Notes: a model not told the origin generated them from the sequence alone. 64,000 nucleotides of DNA from Akkermansiaceae bacterium (GCA_905181965.1 CAJIZY010000002.1:124001-188000); one strand, 5' to 3'; shown: positions 17,545 through 27,457, numbered from the stretch's first letter. Numbers and translations: made by a program.

Positions 17545-18981
17545 ATGGATCGTCACGTCAAGTCATCGAAAGAAGTGCTCGCTTGGATTGCGGCACAACG
17601 TCGTGTGACCTCGATTAGTAGTGTCATTATTGCCCTGCTTTTAATGTTCTTGATTGGGATCCTTCTTTACCTCGTCAACCTCAGTATCCTCGAAAAGGAA
17701 ATCCCCCAACAAGTGACCTATATCGCACCACCTTCGGATGAAATCGATGACGATGCTTCGCAAAAAAAAGCGCAGATTCAAATTGCGCGCCGCCCAACCC
17801 CACCGGGCGGAGGGGTACCCTCGAAAATCATCTCTGCCATTACGATCTCTCCCATTGCGGCGCCCACGATGGTAGAGCCCACTCTCGATCAAAGCTTTGG
17901 GATCGACGAGGGCTTTGGTAATGACACCGAAAAAGGGTTTGGCGGAGGAGATTTTGGAACTGTTCCTGGGGGAGCGGGCAAACGTTGTAACACTGATGAC
18001 CGTCTTGCCCGTCTGGCAACCACCGGCGGTTCACCACAATGTGAAACCGCAGTCATCAACGCACTTCGCTACCTGAAAAAAAAACAACACAAAGAGGGTT
18101 TTTGGGGCGAAGAACATCGCTGTGGAATCACCGGCTTAGCCCTCTTGGCCTACCTTGGCCATTGTGAGACTCCGGTATCCGAGGAATTTGGGGAAGTTGT
18201 TTTTAATGCCATCGTCTACCTCATCGATCGCGCCATGAAAAATAGAGGTCGGATTTTTGACGATCGGAAAGGCCCATGGTGTTACGAACACGCCATCGCC
18301 ACTTATGCCCTATGCGAAAGCTACCTCTTCAGCCGATCCTTTGGGTATCAAGTTCCTAATCTTAAAAAAGTCGTGCAAGAAGCAGTTCAATGGATCATCG
18401 ATTCTCAAAATACCGTGGGGAGCTGGGATTACCGTTATGGCGGCGGCGGACGTTATGACACCTCAATCACGGCTTGGCACCTGCAGGCGCTAAAAGCAGC
18501 AAAATCGATTAGATTAAAATTGCCAAAGCTCGAGGATACCGTCAGCCGTGGCCTTCAGTCCCTGATCGACGCCCAATTACCTAGCGGGGGAATTGGATAC
18601 GATCCTAACCGAAAGGATGAGGGGAATTTACCCTTAACAGGGGCAGGAGTGCTTTGCCTCCAACAACACCATGGACGAAGGGATTTTGATGCCCGTCAGG
18701 GGATTGGCCACATCGCAAAAAACTCCCGCTTTAACTTTAAAAAGAATGCCAACTTTTACGAACATTACTATGTTTCACAGACAGCCATCAACGAAGGTGG
18801 TGCCTTTTGGAAAAGCTATAACAAGATGTTCCGCGACCAAATGGTTACGAATCAAAATGAGGATGGCTCGTGGCCCAACCCTCCAGGCAACAAGCATTCG
18901 GCTGGGACCGTTTATAACACCGCCCTCGCCACCTTGATGCTTGAGGTCTATTACCGCTACCTTCCGGGCACTGGGAAATGA
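17545..18981 (+). CDS. Membrane-anchored alpha/alpha-toroid (prenyltransferase/squalene-cyclase-like repeat) protein
   Basis: 478 residues. One membrane helix (about 23-47) is followed by a low-complexity Pro/Gly-rich linker (to about 165), then repeats typical of terpene cyclase/alpha-alpha toroid folds: ALRYLKKKQHKEGFWGE, AVQWIIDSQNTVGSWDYR, GLQSLIDAQLPSGGIGYD and a final QNEDGSWPN. The catalytic DxDD of squalene-hopene cyclases is not visible, so enzymatic cyclisation is doubtful. Such proteins are frequent in planctomycetes and verrucomicrobia with no defined role. It follows the M56 gene by 102 bp on the same strand and could belong to the BlaI regulon (inference). Confidence 0.75.
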   Translation: MDRHVKSSKEVLAWIAAQRRVTSISSVIIALLLMFLIGILLYLVNLSILEKEIPQQVTYIAPPSDEIDDDASQKKAQIQIARRPTPPGGGVPSKIISAITISPIAAPTMVEPTLDQSFGIDEGFGNDTEKGFGGGDFGTVPGGAGKRCNTDDRLARLATTGGSPQCETAVINALRYLKKKQHKEGFWGEEHRCGITGLALLAYLGHCETPVSEEFGEVVFNAIVYLIDRAMKNRGRIFDDRKGPWCYEHAIATYALCESYLFSRSFGYQVPNLKKVVQEAVQWIIDSQNTVGSWDYRYGGGGRYDTSITAWHLQALKAAKSIRLKLPKLEDTVSRGLQSLIDAQLPSGGIGYDPNRKDEGNLPLTGAGVLCLQQHHGRRDFDARQGIGHIAKNSRFNFKKNANFYEHYYVSQTAINEGGAFWKSYNKMFRDQMVTNQNEDGSWPNPPGNKHSAGTVYNTALATLMLEVYYRYLPGTGK

Positions 18982-19168
18982 CTCTCATCAGCTCGGGACT
19001 AATCGGCGACTGATCACGGAGTTCTCCCCAGACGGTCTCTACAAGGAATTAGAACAAATTCACTTTCTCCTGACGTTGTAATATTACTTCTGAGAATTAA
19101 TCACACCAGTTGTAACCAAATCAACGCCAAGCTCATAAGGCTTGTATGAAGAAACAAATCCTAACGTT

Positions 19169-20176
19169 ATGAAATTTAATATCCTCCTCGCCGCAAGCTG
19201 TATCGCAATTGGCGCTTCCATCGCCTGGCTTGCCAAGGCCGACCCAAAGGCAGATACCGCAAACACTGCTAAGCCCGCAGTCGAAGAAAAGAAGACCCCT
19301 TCAAAAAGCCAGATTACAACTTCCGAGAATGAGAAACGCGAAGCCAGCAAACGCTCCATCGTCACCCCAGAAGAAGTTACCCCACCCATCGACGCCATCC
19401 CTTTTGATTTTGAAGATGACAGCAGCGATATGGGTAGCCGAATGCAGCAAATGTTCAAAAATCGCCAACAAGCCAAGCTTGATGCCCGTATTTCCAAACT
19501 CGTCGCCCAACTGAATCTCACTCCAGAACAGGAAGCGAGCCTCAAAAAGGCCGCTGCAGATAGAATGAATCGCTTTGGTGAAATGATGGAAGGAGATTTC
19601 GATCCATCCAATATGAGTGAATTATTTAACACAGACGTAATCGATGAAGCACTTGCCGAAATCCTCACCCCGGAACAGCAGGAAGAGCTTGAAGGCGTTA
19701 AGAAACGTGAGATCGCTAACAAAGTCGAAGCACAGGCACTCAAGGAACTCGCTAAATTGAGCAACCTTGATCTCTCCCAAGAACAAAAAGATGCGGCCTA
19801 TGACATTCTTTACAAGAATGCCGAAACTTCGGTTGGAAATGAAACTCCAGCGACAGGCCTTGTTTCGATGATCACCGAGGGATTTGGAATAGAATTGGAC
19901 TCTGATACCTTGGGAATTGCTACGGCGATGATTCCCAGCACCGACGATATCGAAAGCGGAGAGATTGAGCAGGACCCTCGGGCCATGATGGCACAGGCAC
20001 AGGCAAAAATGGACGCACGGATCGACGCTAAAGTTGAGGCGATGCGTCCGGTTCTCAACGACAACCAAATGGATCAATATCGTAAGGACCTCAAATTAAA
20101 ATCAGGTGGAGTATTCGGCGGCCTCTTAAATGGTTTCACCAAGGAAGGAGAGATTCCTTTCGGCAACCGCGAATAG
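19169..20176 (+). CDS. Exported helical protein with LTxxQ-like motifs, function unknown
   Basis: 335 residues from ATG at 19169, which gives a proper signal/anchor segment (MKFNILLAASCIAIGASIAW). An Ala/Lys/Glu-rich helical protein follows. Two motifs LTPEQEASL and LTPEQQEEL recall the LTxxQ motif of periplasmic Spy/CpxP stress proteins, a third (LSQEQKDA) is similar, and Met-rich stretches flank them. A stress-related envelope chaperone is possible but unproven. It ends just before a strong + strand terminator embedded in the 3' end of tadA. Confidence 0.65.
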   Translation: MKFNILLAASCIAIGASIAWLAKADPKADTANTAKPAVEEKKTPSKSQITTSENEKREASKRSIVTPEEVTPPIDAIPFDFEDDSSDMGSRMQQMFKNRQQAKLDARISKLVAQLNLTPEQEASLKKAAADRMNRFGEMMEGDFDPSNMSELFNTDVIDEALAEILTPEQQEELEGVKKREIANKVEAQALKELAKLSNLDLSQEQKDAAYDILYKNAETSVGNETPATGLVSMITEGFGIELDSDTLGIATAMIPSTDDIESGEIEQDPRAMMAQAQAKMDARIDAKVEAMRPVLNDNQMDQYRKDLKLKSGGVFGGLLNGFTKEGEIPFGNRE

Positions 20177-20184
20177 GCCACCCT

Positions 20185-20724
20185 TTATTTTTCAGGCCCG
20201 CGCTCATCCTTGAGCCGGGCCTTTTTTTCGCGCGCTTCCCTAAAAAAACTCTTCAACATCGCAACACACTCTTCCTCCATGACTCCCATTGTGATCTCAC
20301 AGTGGTGATTCAAAGGTGGATTGCTTTGGAGTAAATTAATCCAACCCCCAGCGGCTCCTCCCTTTGGATCCATTGCCCCATAAACGACACGATCCGGTCG
20401 ACAATGAACAATTGCTCCGGCACACATCGGACAAGGCTCCTTGGTCACGTATAAAGTCGCCCCCTCAAGCCGCCAATCACCATAGGCTGTTTGCGCAGAA
20501 GTCAGGGCCAACATCTCGGCATGAGCAGTGGCATCCTTGAGCGTCTCGACCTGGTTCCACGCTCTTGCAATAACTTCACCATCACGAACGACAACTGCTC
20601 CAATTGGAACCTCGCCAACCTCATAAGCCCTACTTGCCTCTCGCAAAGCCTGACTCATAAAAAAAAGGTCGCTTTGAAAGTCGATCGGCTGCTCGCTCTC
20701 GAAGTCATATTCCATAGTTCTCAT
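20185..20724 (-). CDS. tadA: tRNA-specific adenosine deaminase (A34 to inosine)
   Basis: Zinc deaminase making inosine at the wobble position of tRNA. The zinc and catalytic motifs are intact: HAE at 68-70 and PCPMCAGA with Cys98 and Cys101. 179 residues, slightly long through an N-terminal extension of about 20 residues and a charged C-terminal tail. The ATG overlaps the trmO stop by one base (TAATG), indicating translational coupling. An ATG at 20715 is an alternative start. Confidence 0.94.
   Translation of the reverse strand: MRTMEYDFESEQPIDFQSDLFFMSQALREASRAYEVGEVPIGAVVVRDGEVIARAWNQVETLKDATAHAEMLALTSAQTAYGDWRLEGATLYVTKEPCPMCAGAIVHCRPDRVVYGAMDPKGGAAGGWINLLQSNPPLNHHCEITMGVMEEECVAMLKSFFREAREKKARLKDERGPEK
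20194..20228 (+). terminator. Rho-independent terminator for the exported helical protein gene
   Basis: A 12-bp stem with one bulged C (arms 20194-20206 and 20211-20222, loop tcct) is followed by a T7 run on the + strand. It lies inside the 3' coding end of the convergent tadA gene, encoding part of its charged tail. Confidence 0.88.
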
Positions 20725-21413
20725 TAAACGATGTTTTGGCTACTGGAAAGACTCTCTTGCGAAAGGACCAAAACCCGACCGCCTTTCACCTGCCATTTGA
20801 CATTTACTCCTGCCAGTTGGCATCCGTAAATTCGTTCCTCGTCATTATGAAAAGCTGGCCTCGGATCAATCGCCAAAACCCTCGTAATTAAGGCCATCGT
20901 CTCTTCACTAAGTCCCACTTTCGCCTCATCACAAAACTCGACCGCAAGCGGCTCGGGAGCCTCTTTGGCAAATCCTCCTTCAGCCTCGCGTAAGGATTCA
21001 GCATAAGGCAAATAAGGCTTAATATCGAGCACTGGGGTGCCTTCGACGAGATCCAACCCACTTACCTCCAAGGCCCCTTTGGAGACTGATTCCAGAGCGA
21101 CTAAAGAAAGCCCAATTCGATTGGGCCGAAAAGGTGAACGGGTGGCAAGGACTCCCTTCTTGTGATTGCCACCTAGTCTCGGAGGTCGGACGAACCAGCG
21201 AACCTCATCTTCTTTTACTTGATCAAAAAGAAAGACAATCCAGATATGGCTAAACTCTTCAAGCCCTCGACTCGCGTCCGAGGGAACCTCGTCGGAAAAT
21301 ACAACGCGTCCACGCGCCTCAGGAACAATCCCGCTCTGCCGAGGCGTGCCAAACTTCTCACCGAAACAACTCTCGACCCAACCAATCGGGCGCATAGAAA
21401 TTTCCTCGCTCAT
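20724..21413 (-). CDS. trmO: tRNA (t6A37) N6-methyltransferase TrmO
   Basis: TrmO (TsaA/YaeB family) methylates t6A at position 37, next to the anticodon, using S-adenosylmethionine through an unusual beta-barrel fold. The N-terminal domain shows MRPIGWVESCFGEKFGTPRQ, the EFSHIWIVFLF strand and the RSPFRPNRIGLS motif, with the expected C-terminal DPRPAFH region. 229 residues, close to the family norm. First gene of a trmO-tadA operon, with a one-base overlap to tadA. Divergent from gluQ, with starts 191 bp apart. Confidence 0.93.
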   Translation of the reverse strand: MSEEISMRPIGWVESCFGEKFGTPRQSGIVPEARGRVVFSDEVPSDASRGLEEFSHIWIVFLFDQVKEDEVRWFVRPPRLGGNHKKGVLATRSPFRPNRIGLSLVALESVSKGALEVSGLDLVEGTPVLDIKPYLPYAESLREAEGGFAKEAPEPLAVEFCDEAKVGLSEETMALITRVLAIDPRPAFHNDEERIYGCQLAGVNVKWQVKGGRVLVLSQESLSSSQNIV

Positions 21414-21604
21414 GTCTCCAGCAGAGCAGGAGCGGGATCAAGAGGCTAGTATTCCTTTTCAAGTTCATCACAAAGATCTTAACCTGTGCGAAACCCTGTT
21501 GGGAAATTGTGAAACCTACGCCGAAAATACGCACCTTTTTCTTCACTTCCGCTCGTTAGGTAGACGCCACCCCCTAATCGGGCTATTACTTTTTTAGCGA
21601 TACG

Positions 21605-22438
21605 ATGATCACCACCCGCTTTGCCCCCAGTCCAACTGGAAAACTCCACCTCGGCCATGCCTACGCGGCGAAGGTGGCTTATGATCTTGCAAATAAGGAA
21701 GAGTCCCGTTTTTTGGTCCGCTTCGAGGACATCGATCACACCCGCGTGCGCCCGGAATACTACGACGAGATCCTTAAAGATCTAGAATGGCTCGGCTTAT
21801 CTTGGGACGGAGAACCATGGAGACAAAAGGACCGATTAAAACACTATGAGAAGGCTTTGGAACAGCTTAAGGAATTGAGCGTCGTTTATCCCTGCTACTG
21901 CACACGACGGGAGGTCGAAGAAGAATTGGCCCATCTGGCTCAAGCTCCACAAGGTCCCGAAGGGCCTCTTTACCCAGGGACGTGTCGCGGGCTTAAAAAC
22001 GCTCCTCGCGACCGCGACCCCGCCTGGCGGCTTGACTCAAAAAAAGCTGCCTCATTGATCGGTCCACTCAGCTTCCAAGACAAGATTCACGGAGACATCA
22101 AAATCGTCCCTGAACTTCTTGGGGACGTCATCTTAGCACGCAAGGATATCGGAACCTCCTACCATCTTGCTGTCGTAGTCGATGACGCAGCCCAAGAAAT
22201 CACCCATGTCACGCGGGGTGAAGACCTTCTTCCCTCCACTCACGTCCATCGGATTTTACAAAGCCTTTTGGGGCTTCCAGAACCGAAGTATCTCCATCAT
22301 GAACTCGTGACTGATCAATCAGGTGAACGACTTGCCAAAAGAAACGACGCCCAAGCCATCGCCTCCCTCAGGAAGAGGGGGATTTCCGCTGAGGAGGTGA
22401 AAAAAATGTTCTCTACCGCATCGTGTAGCCCTAACTGA
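21605..22438 (+). CDS. gluQ: Glutamyl-Q tRNA(Asp) synthetase
   Basis: A truncated GluRS paralogue that attaches glutamate to the queuosine at position 34 of tRNA-Asp, without the anticodon-binding domain. 277 residues, matching the family. It shows FAPSPTGKLHLGHAYAA (HIGH motif), zinc-binding Cys (CYCTRREV and LYPGTCRG), the THVTRGEDLLPSTHVHRIL segment and a KMSKS equivalent (ERLAKRND). QueE at 63106 shows the host makes the queuosine precursor, so the substrate base is plausible. Divergent from trmO. Confidence 0.93.
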   Translation: MITTRFAPSPTGKLHLGHAYAAKVAYDLANKEESRFLVRFEDIDHTRVRPEYYDEILKDLEWLGLSWDGEPWRQKDRLKHYEKALEQLKELSVVYPCYCTRREVEEELAHLAQAPQGPEGPLYPGTCRGLKNAPRDRDPAWRLDSKKAASLIGPLSFQDKIHGDIKIVPELLGDVILARKDIGTSYHLAVVVDDAAQEITHVTRGEDLLPSTHVHRILQSLLGLPEPKYLHHELVTDQSGERLAKRNDAQAIASLRKRGISAEEVKKMFSTASCSPN

Positions 22439-22459
22439 CAAAACATATTTTCCTCTGTC

Positions 22460-22497
22460 AGCCCTGATCAGATCAGACATCCGGTCGGGGCTTTCTT
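22460..22497 (+). terminator. Probable terminator after gluQ
   Basis: Arms 22460-22467 and 22485-22492 pair over 8 bp (one T-G wobble) around a 17-nt loop, followed by a short T-rich stretch. It lies 22 bp after the gluQ stop. The weak T-tract lowers confidence. Confidence 0.55.
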
Positions 22498-22546
22498 GCA
22501 AGCACACCAATTCCGTCCACCTTTAACAAGATCGCACCTTCAATCT

Positions 22547-25500
22547 ATGAAGCTTTTCCGCACTTCGATTCTTCTCGTTTTTCTTTCACTTGGACTTTCC
22601 GCCGCTGATTTCCACCCGATTTCCTCAATCTCGAGTTCCACCTCCGGCAGTGACCTTTATTTGGTCAACAACCTGATCCAGGGACCTGGTTCGGGATTTG
22701 AAGCCACAGAACCCCACAATAGCATAGGGGGAGGTTCTACCAGCACCTGGGTCACCAATGCCCCCAATGGGGGAGGCGACTACTTCGCCAATGGAGTGGC
22801 CGACCCCGTTCTCATCATCGATCTTGGCGCCGACCGAGGTCTCAGCGAAATCAGCACCTGGGGGTATGCCAATTCCAACACAAATGGCGGACGTGAATTC
22901 AGCCTCCGTTTCGCCACGAGCACAGAAGGCACCGGAGGCTTCAGAAACTCAATCACCTACTCCCCTTCTTTTCAGGCTGCCTTCAGCGCCACCACCCGCG
23001 ACTCAAATTCGTTCAGTCAAAACGTCACCGCCCGCTATGTGGAACTGACCTTCACCGACAACTGGCGAAACGGACAAGGTGGCACTCCGGGGGGAGACCG
23101 CGTGGGGCTCGGTGAGATTGCTTTCGAAGACACCGTTCCTCCTACTGACCCACTCTTGCAAGTCGACAACTCGTTCAATCTCGACCTCGATGGCTCGATC
23201 CAGACCTTCAACCTAGAAGTTTCCAATCTCGGTGCCACTCAAAACCTCACTCTATCCAAGCTTTCATTCGGTGGCCCAAATTCCTTGTCATTTTTGGTCC
23301 TCTCTTTACCGGGAAGCATTATCCCTTCCAGCAGCGGAGTGATTCAGTTTTCCTTTAACCCCACCGGGATCACCGGCGCCGTGAATGCCTCACTGGACTT
23401 CGAAACAAACGACGCCACTCAACCATCACCCTCGGTTGCTTTGAGTGGTTTCATTCACGACCCCCGTATTTCGGCCCCGAGCTTCTTTGACCTCGGCAAC
23501 TTCGAGATCGGTGCCGGCCCGGAAACCGATTCAGTTACGATCAACAATCTTGGTGGAGGACAAAGCCTCAGCATCTCAGGGACCGAACTTACCGGGAGTA
23601 ACGCCGACAACTTCAAAATCATCTCCGCACCTGCCTCGATCGCCCCCCTTGGCAGCGATACTGTCACCCTTCAATTCGACCCTGCTGGTGGCGAAGGCGC
23701 TTCCTCCGCCCAACTTCGCATCACCAGCAATGATGCTATCAATCCCATTACGATTGTGAATCTCAACGCCCTTGTCGGAAACGCCATTCCAAATTCTGGC
23801 CTTCGCATCAACGAATTCATGGCCAGCAACGGCGACACCCTCAATGATGGCAACGGCGAATCCTCTGACTGGATCGAGCTTTACAATGCCGGCCCCGGAC
23901 CAGTCGACCTCTCCGATTGGTCACTCACCGATTCCACAAACAATCTCAACAAATGGGAATTTCCTGCCGGCACATCCCTGACCCAAAATTCCTACCTGAT
24001 CATCTTTGCCTCCGGCCGAAACACCGATAACTATGTCGATCCCGATGGATTTCTCCACACCAACTTCAAGCTCACAACCGGCGGCGAATACTTAGCGCTC
24101 GTGGGGCCAAACGGCACCACTATCAAAAGCGAATATTCTCCCCAATTCCCCTCCCAATTCGGAGATGTCTCCTACGGTACGTTCGCTGAAGGCAGCGAAT
24201 CAACCGACCTCCTCGAAAACTCAAACGCCTCAGTTCTCATTCCACAAGACGGAACCCTTGGACTCTCATGGACCTTCCCCGTTTTTGACACCCAAGATTG
24301 GATTCACCCCGAAACCGGAACAGGCGTCGGTTTTGATAATAGCAGGGATTATTTTCCCTTCATCGATATCAATATTGGCAGCCAACTCTCCGGGAACGGC
24401 ACCACCGCTTATGTCCGTATTCCTTTCGAGATCGAAGACACTACTCAAATCAGCACCCTCACTTTCCGCGCGCGCTATGACGACGGTTATGTCGCCTACC
24501 TTAATGGTAAGCCTATCACTTCTCGTAATGCTCCCAATAGCCCAACTTGGGAGAGCAGGGCTACCGCCAACGCCAACGAAAATGCCAATATTGACGAGAT
24601 CGATATCTCCTCTTTCATCACCGATCTCCAAAATGGGATCAATGTTTTGGCCCTCCATAGCCTAAACCGCAGCGCCGGCAGCAGTGACCTTCTCATAGAC
24701 GCTGAACTCACCGCCACCGCCCCTCCCACTGGCCCACTTCTTTCCGGGTATCTCGCATCACCCACCCCGGGTTCGGAAAACCTCAGTGGCTCTGCCAACC
24801 CTGGCCCTGAAATCATCAACGTTTCACATACTCCAGAACAACCGGCCGAAAACGAGAACATCATCGTAACCGCCTCCGTCTCGCCCAGGCTGATTACGAC
24901 TGGGGATGTCGACCTCACCTACCGCGTTCAATACGGATCCTCGACCACCATCGCCATGCTCGATAACGGAGCCGGAAATGACACCTTCGCAGGTGATTCC
25001 ATTTACACCGCCACCATCCCCTCATCCGCCTATGGTCAGGAAGACATGGTGCGATGGTTTATCACCGCCAACGACGTATCGGAAAGCTCTTCCCGAGCCC
25101 CTTTGTTCCTCGATCAAACAGGCAACAATCAATCTGCACAATACTTTGGCACCATAACTAGCGACCCTTCCGTATCCTCGGGCCTCCCACTCCTCCAGTG
25201 GTTCAGCCAAAATCGATCGGCCGGAAACACCCGCGGTGGAACCCGGGCCTCGGTCTACTTCCAAGATCGCTTTTATGACAACATCTTCGTCCGCCAGCGC
25301 GGACAAGCCACCAACGGATCTCAGTCCCAAAAGTTTGATTTCAACCGCGGCGATTCATTCTACATCAACGAAGAGATGCCCGCAGTTGGGGAGATCAACA
25401 TCAATGGTCGCGGAGCAGATAGCACCTACGTTCGCCAAACCCTCGCTTTCGATACCCACCGCCTCGCCGGCAATGAATCGAGTCTCTCCTACCTCTGGCA

Positions 25501-27457
25501 ACTCCGCGTCAATGGGGCCAATGATCGCGTCGGTATCGCGATTGAGCAAGCGGATGGAGACTATCTTGACCGCTATGGTTACGACGAGGAAGGCGACCTT
25601 TATAAGTTCGTTCAACGCAGTAATCTTAACCCCGTATTCTTCGACACCATCACCGGTATCGAAAAGAAAACAGGCGACAAAGGTAATATCGATTCCGCTG
25701 TGGATCTTGTGGCCGGACTTAATCTTCCTACCCCGACACAGAGACGTAAGTGGATCATCGATAACCTCGACCTCCCCCAGGTCATCAATTATCTCGCTGC
25801 GCGTTCCATAATTCAAGATGCCGACGACCTTCGTAAAAATTTCTATATGTATCTCGATACTCGCGGTGACGAACGCTGGCGCCTTCTCCCCTGGGACAAG
25901 GACTATACCTTCGGCGTCCGCGGAGATGGCGGAACCTTTCTCCCTCATCCTTTCTTCGGTGATGAAGAGCACAAGAAGCAGAACGCCAACCAATGGAATA
26001 TCCTTTATGATGTCATTTTCGAAGAACCAGTTACCCAACGCATCTACCTGCGCCGCCTGCGCACCCTAATGGACGAGGTCCTTCAGCCTTCCTCAACCCC
26101 TTCAAACGATCGCATCCTTGAACAACTCGCCCAAGACATCATTGGCCCCGCTTCTCCACCTTTGAGCAGTAATGTAAATTCTCTCAACAGCTATCTCAAC
26201 GGTCGCCGAAATGTTCTTTTCAATAACTACAATTCGCTCATTCCCTCCAGCCAGACCAGGAGCCCCAGCCTTACCATCGCGGAGGTGGAAACCAATCCTG
26301 CCAGCGGAAACCAAGAAGAAGAATTCATCCGAATCCACAACAACGAAAACACCGAAATCGACATCTCGAACTGGACTCTTGAAGGAGGAGTGAGGTTCAC
26401 TTTTAAAGCCGGCACTGTTATCGAACGAAACGGAGACCTTTATGTCACCCCTAGCAGCAAGGACTTCATCAACCGGGCCACATCCCCAACCGGAGAAGAG
26501 GAACTCCTTACCGCCTCGCCCTACTCGGGACACCTCTCGAACTTTAGTGAAATCCTCACTCTCGACGCCCAAGCCAACCTCATCTCGACCACGACCTATA
26601 CGGGCAACCCTTCCGACGCTCAGCTCTACCTCGTCATCAGCGAGATTATGTACCATCCGGCCAGCCCCAACGGCGATGCCGAGTATGTCGAGCTGATGAA
26701 CATCAGTGACACCAAAACTCTCGAACTCGGCGGGGTTAAATTCACTGAAGGAATTGATTTCACCTTCCCCGCTGGCACCAAGCTTGCCCCGGAAGCCCGA
26801 ATTCTAGTCATCCTTGATGAGAACGCCTTCGAAGCAATTCACGGCCCCGGGAAGCCCATCGCGGGAATCTTCCAAAATGGGTCCCGCCTCAACAACGGAA
26901 GCGATCGCATGAAGCTGGAAGACGCAAGCAATAGCTCAATCCAAGAATTCACCTACGACAACGAACTTCCATGGCCCACCGGACCCGATGGCGGCGGCTT
27001 TAGCCTCGTCCTTATCGAGCCCATCAATTCTCCCGACCACGACCTTTCTGCTAACTGGAAACAAGGCTCCTTTGTTGGAGGAACACCCGGCGAACCAGAA
27101 CCCTCCGGCTTCACTGGAGACCCCAACGCCGATCCCGACCGCGACGGCCTTTCCAATCTCCTCGAATACGCTTTTAGAACCTCTCCAACCCAGTCTCAAC
27201 CTAGTCCCTTCGAAGTCTCAGTCATCGGCACTTCCGTCCAAATCACCATCCCCATCAATCTTGCGGCCAGTGACCTCACCATCAACCTCCAGAGTTCCAA
27301 AGACCTCTCAGTCTGGATCGATGCCTCCGGCGACCTTCCCGAAGTCTCAAGAATCGACAATGGAGACGGCACCGCCAGCCTGACTTTCCTGAGTGATTCC
27401 GAATATCTCAATTCAGAAGACAAACTCTTCTTCCGCCTCAAAGTGGAACTCAACTAA
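22547..27457 (+). CDS. Large secreted lamin-tail/CotH-kinase-like multidomain protein
   Basis: 1636 residues from ATG at 22547, which begins a signal peptide (MKLFRTSILLVFLSLGLSAA). Visible order: discoidin-like N-terminal beta-domain (about 30-200), two ASH/choice-of-anchor-type beta repeats (about 205-415, each ending in a GSNADNF-like motif or its equivalent), a lamin-tail domain (LRINEFMASNGDTLNDG, about 420-540), a jelly-roll segment, then a CotH-kinase-like domain (about 880-1220) with RQRGQATNGSQSQKFDFN and LPWDKDYTFG. Two more lamin-tail domains follow (about 1240-1370 and 1370-1490), then a calcium-type motif (DPNADPDRDGLSNLLEYAF). CotH proteins of spore formers phosphorylate coat proteins; in verrucomicrobia the target is unknown. 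Probably surface-attached or released. Confidence 0.82.
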   Translation: MKLFRTSILLVFLSLGLSAADFHPISSISSSTSGSDLYLVNNLIQGPGSGFEATEPHNSIGGGSTSTWVTNAPNGGGDYFANGVADPVLIIDLGADRGLSEISTWGYANSNTNGGREFSLRFATSTEGTGGFRNSITYSPSFQAAFSATTRDSNSFSQNVTARYVELTFTDNWRNGQGGTPGGDRVGLGEIAFEDTVPPTDPLLQVDNSFNLDLDGSIQTFNLEVSNLGATQNLTLSKLSFGGPNSLSFLVLSLPGSIIPSSSGVIQFSFNPTGITGAVNASLDFETNDATQPSPSVALSGFIHDPRISAPSFFDLGNFEIGAGPETDSVTINNLGGGQSLSISGTELTGSNADNFKIISAPASIAPLGSDTVTLQFDPAGGEGASSAQLRITSNDAINPITIVNLNALVGNAIPNSGLRINEFMASNGDTLNDGNGESSDWIELYNAGPGPVDLSDWSLTDSTNNLNKWEFPAGTSLTQNSYLIIFASGRNTDNYVDPDGFLHTNFKLTTGGEYLALVGPNGTTIKSEYSPQFPSQFGDVSYGTFAEGSESTDLLENSNASVLIPQDGTLGLSWTFPVFDTQDWIHPETGTGVGFDNSRDYFPFIDINIGSQLSGNGTTAYVRIPFEIEDTTQISTLTFRARYDDGYVAYLNGKPITSRNAPNSPTWESRATANANENANIDEIDISSFITDLQNGINVLALHSLNRSAGSSDLLIDAELTATAPPTGPLLSGYLASPTPGSENLSGSANPGPEIINVSHTPEQPAENENIIVTASVSPRLITTGDVDLTYRVQYGSSTTIAMLDNGAGNDTFAGDSIYTATIPSSAYGQEDMVRWFITANDVSESSSRAPLFLDQTGNNQSAQYFGTITSDPSVSSGLPLLQWFSQNRSAGNTRGGTRASVYFQDRFYDNIFVRQRGQATNGSQSQKFDFNRGDSFYINEEMPAVGEININGRGADSTYVRQTLAFDTHRLAGNESSLSYLWQLRVNGANDRVGIAIEQADGDYLDRYGYDEEGDLYKFVQRSNLNPVFFDTITGIEKKTGDKGNIDSAVDLVAGLNLPTPTQRRKWIIDNLDLPQVINYLAARSIIQDADDLRKNFYMYLDTRGDERWRLLPWDKDYTFGVRGDGGTFLPHPFFGDEEHKKQNANQWNILYDVIFEEPVTQRIYLRRLRTLMDEVLQPSSTPSNDRILEQLAQDIIGPASPPLSSNVNSLNSYLNGRRNVLFNNYNSLIPSSQTRSPSLTIAEVETNPASGNQEEEFIRIHNNENTEIDISNWTLEGGVRFTFKAGTVIERNGDLYVTPSSKDFINRATSPTGEEELLTASPYSGHLSNFSEILTLDAQANLISTTTYTGNPSDAQLYLVISEIMYHPASPNGDAEYVELMNISDTKTLELGGVKFTEGIDFTFPAGTKLAPEARILVILDENAFEAIHGPGKPIAGIFQNGSRLNNGSDRMKLEDASNSSIQEFTYDNELPWPTGPDGGGFSLVLIEPINSPDHDLSANWKQGSFVGGTPGEPEPSGFTGDPNADPDRDGLSNLLEYAFRTSPTQSQPSPFEVSVIGTSVQITIPINLAASDLTINLQSSKDLSVWIDASGDLPEVSRIDNGDGTASLTFLSDSEYLNSEDKLFFRLKVELN

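Noticed and set aside
19084-19764. A 226-codon minus-strand frame rich in Ser and Leu
   Set aside because: Antisense of the exported helical protein, whose LTxxQ-like motifs and terminator support the + strand.
25355-26038. A 227-codon open frame on the minus strand inside the CotH protein gene
   Set aside because: Antisense shadow of a gene with clear domains; no recognisable protein.
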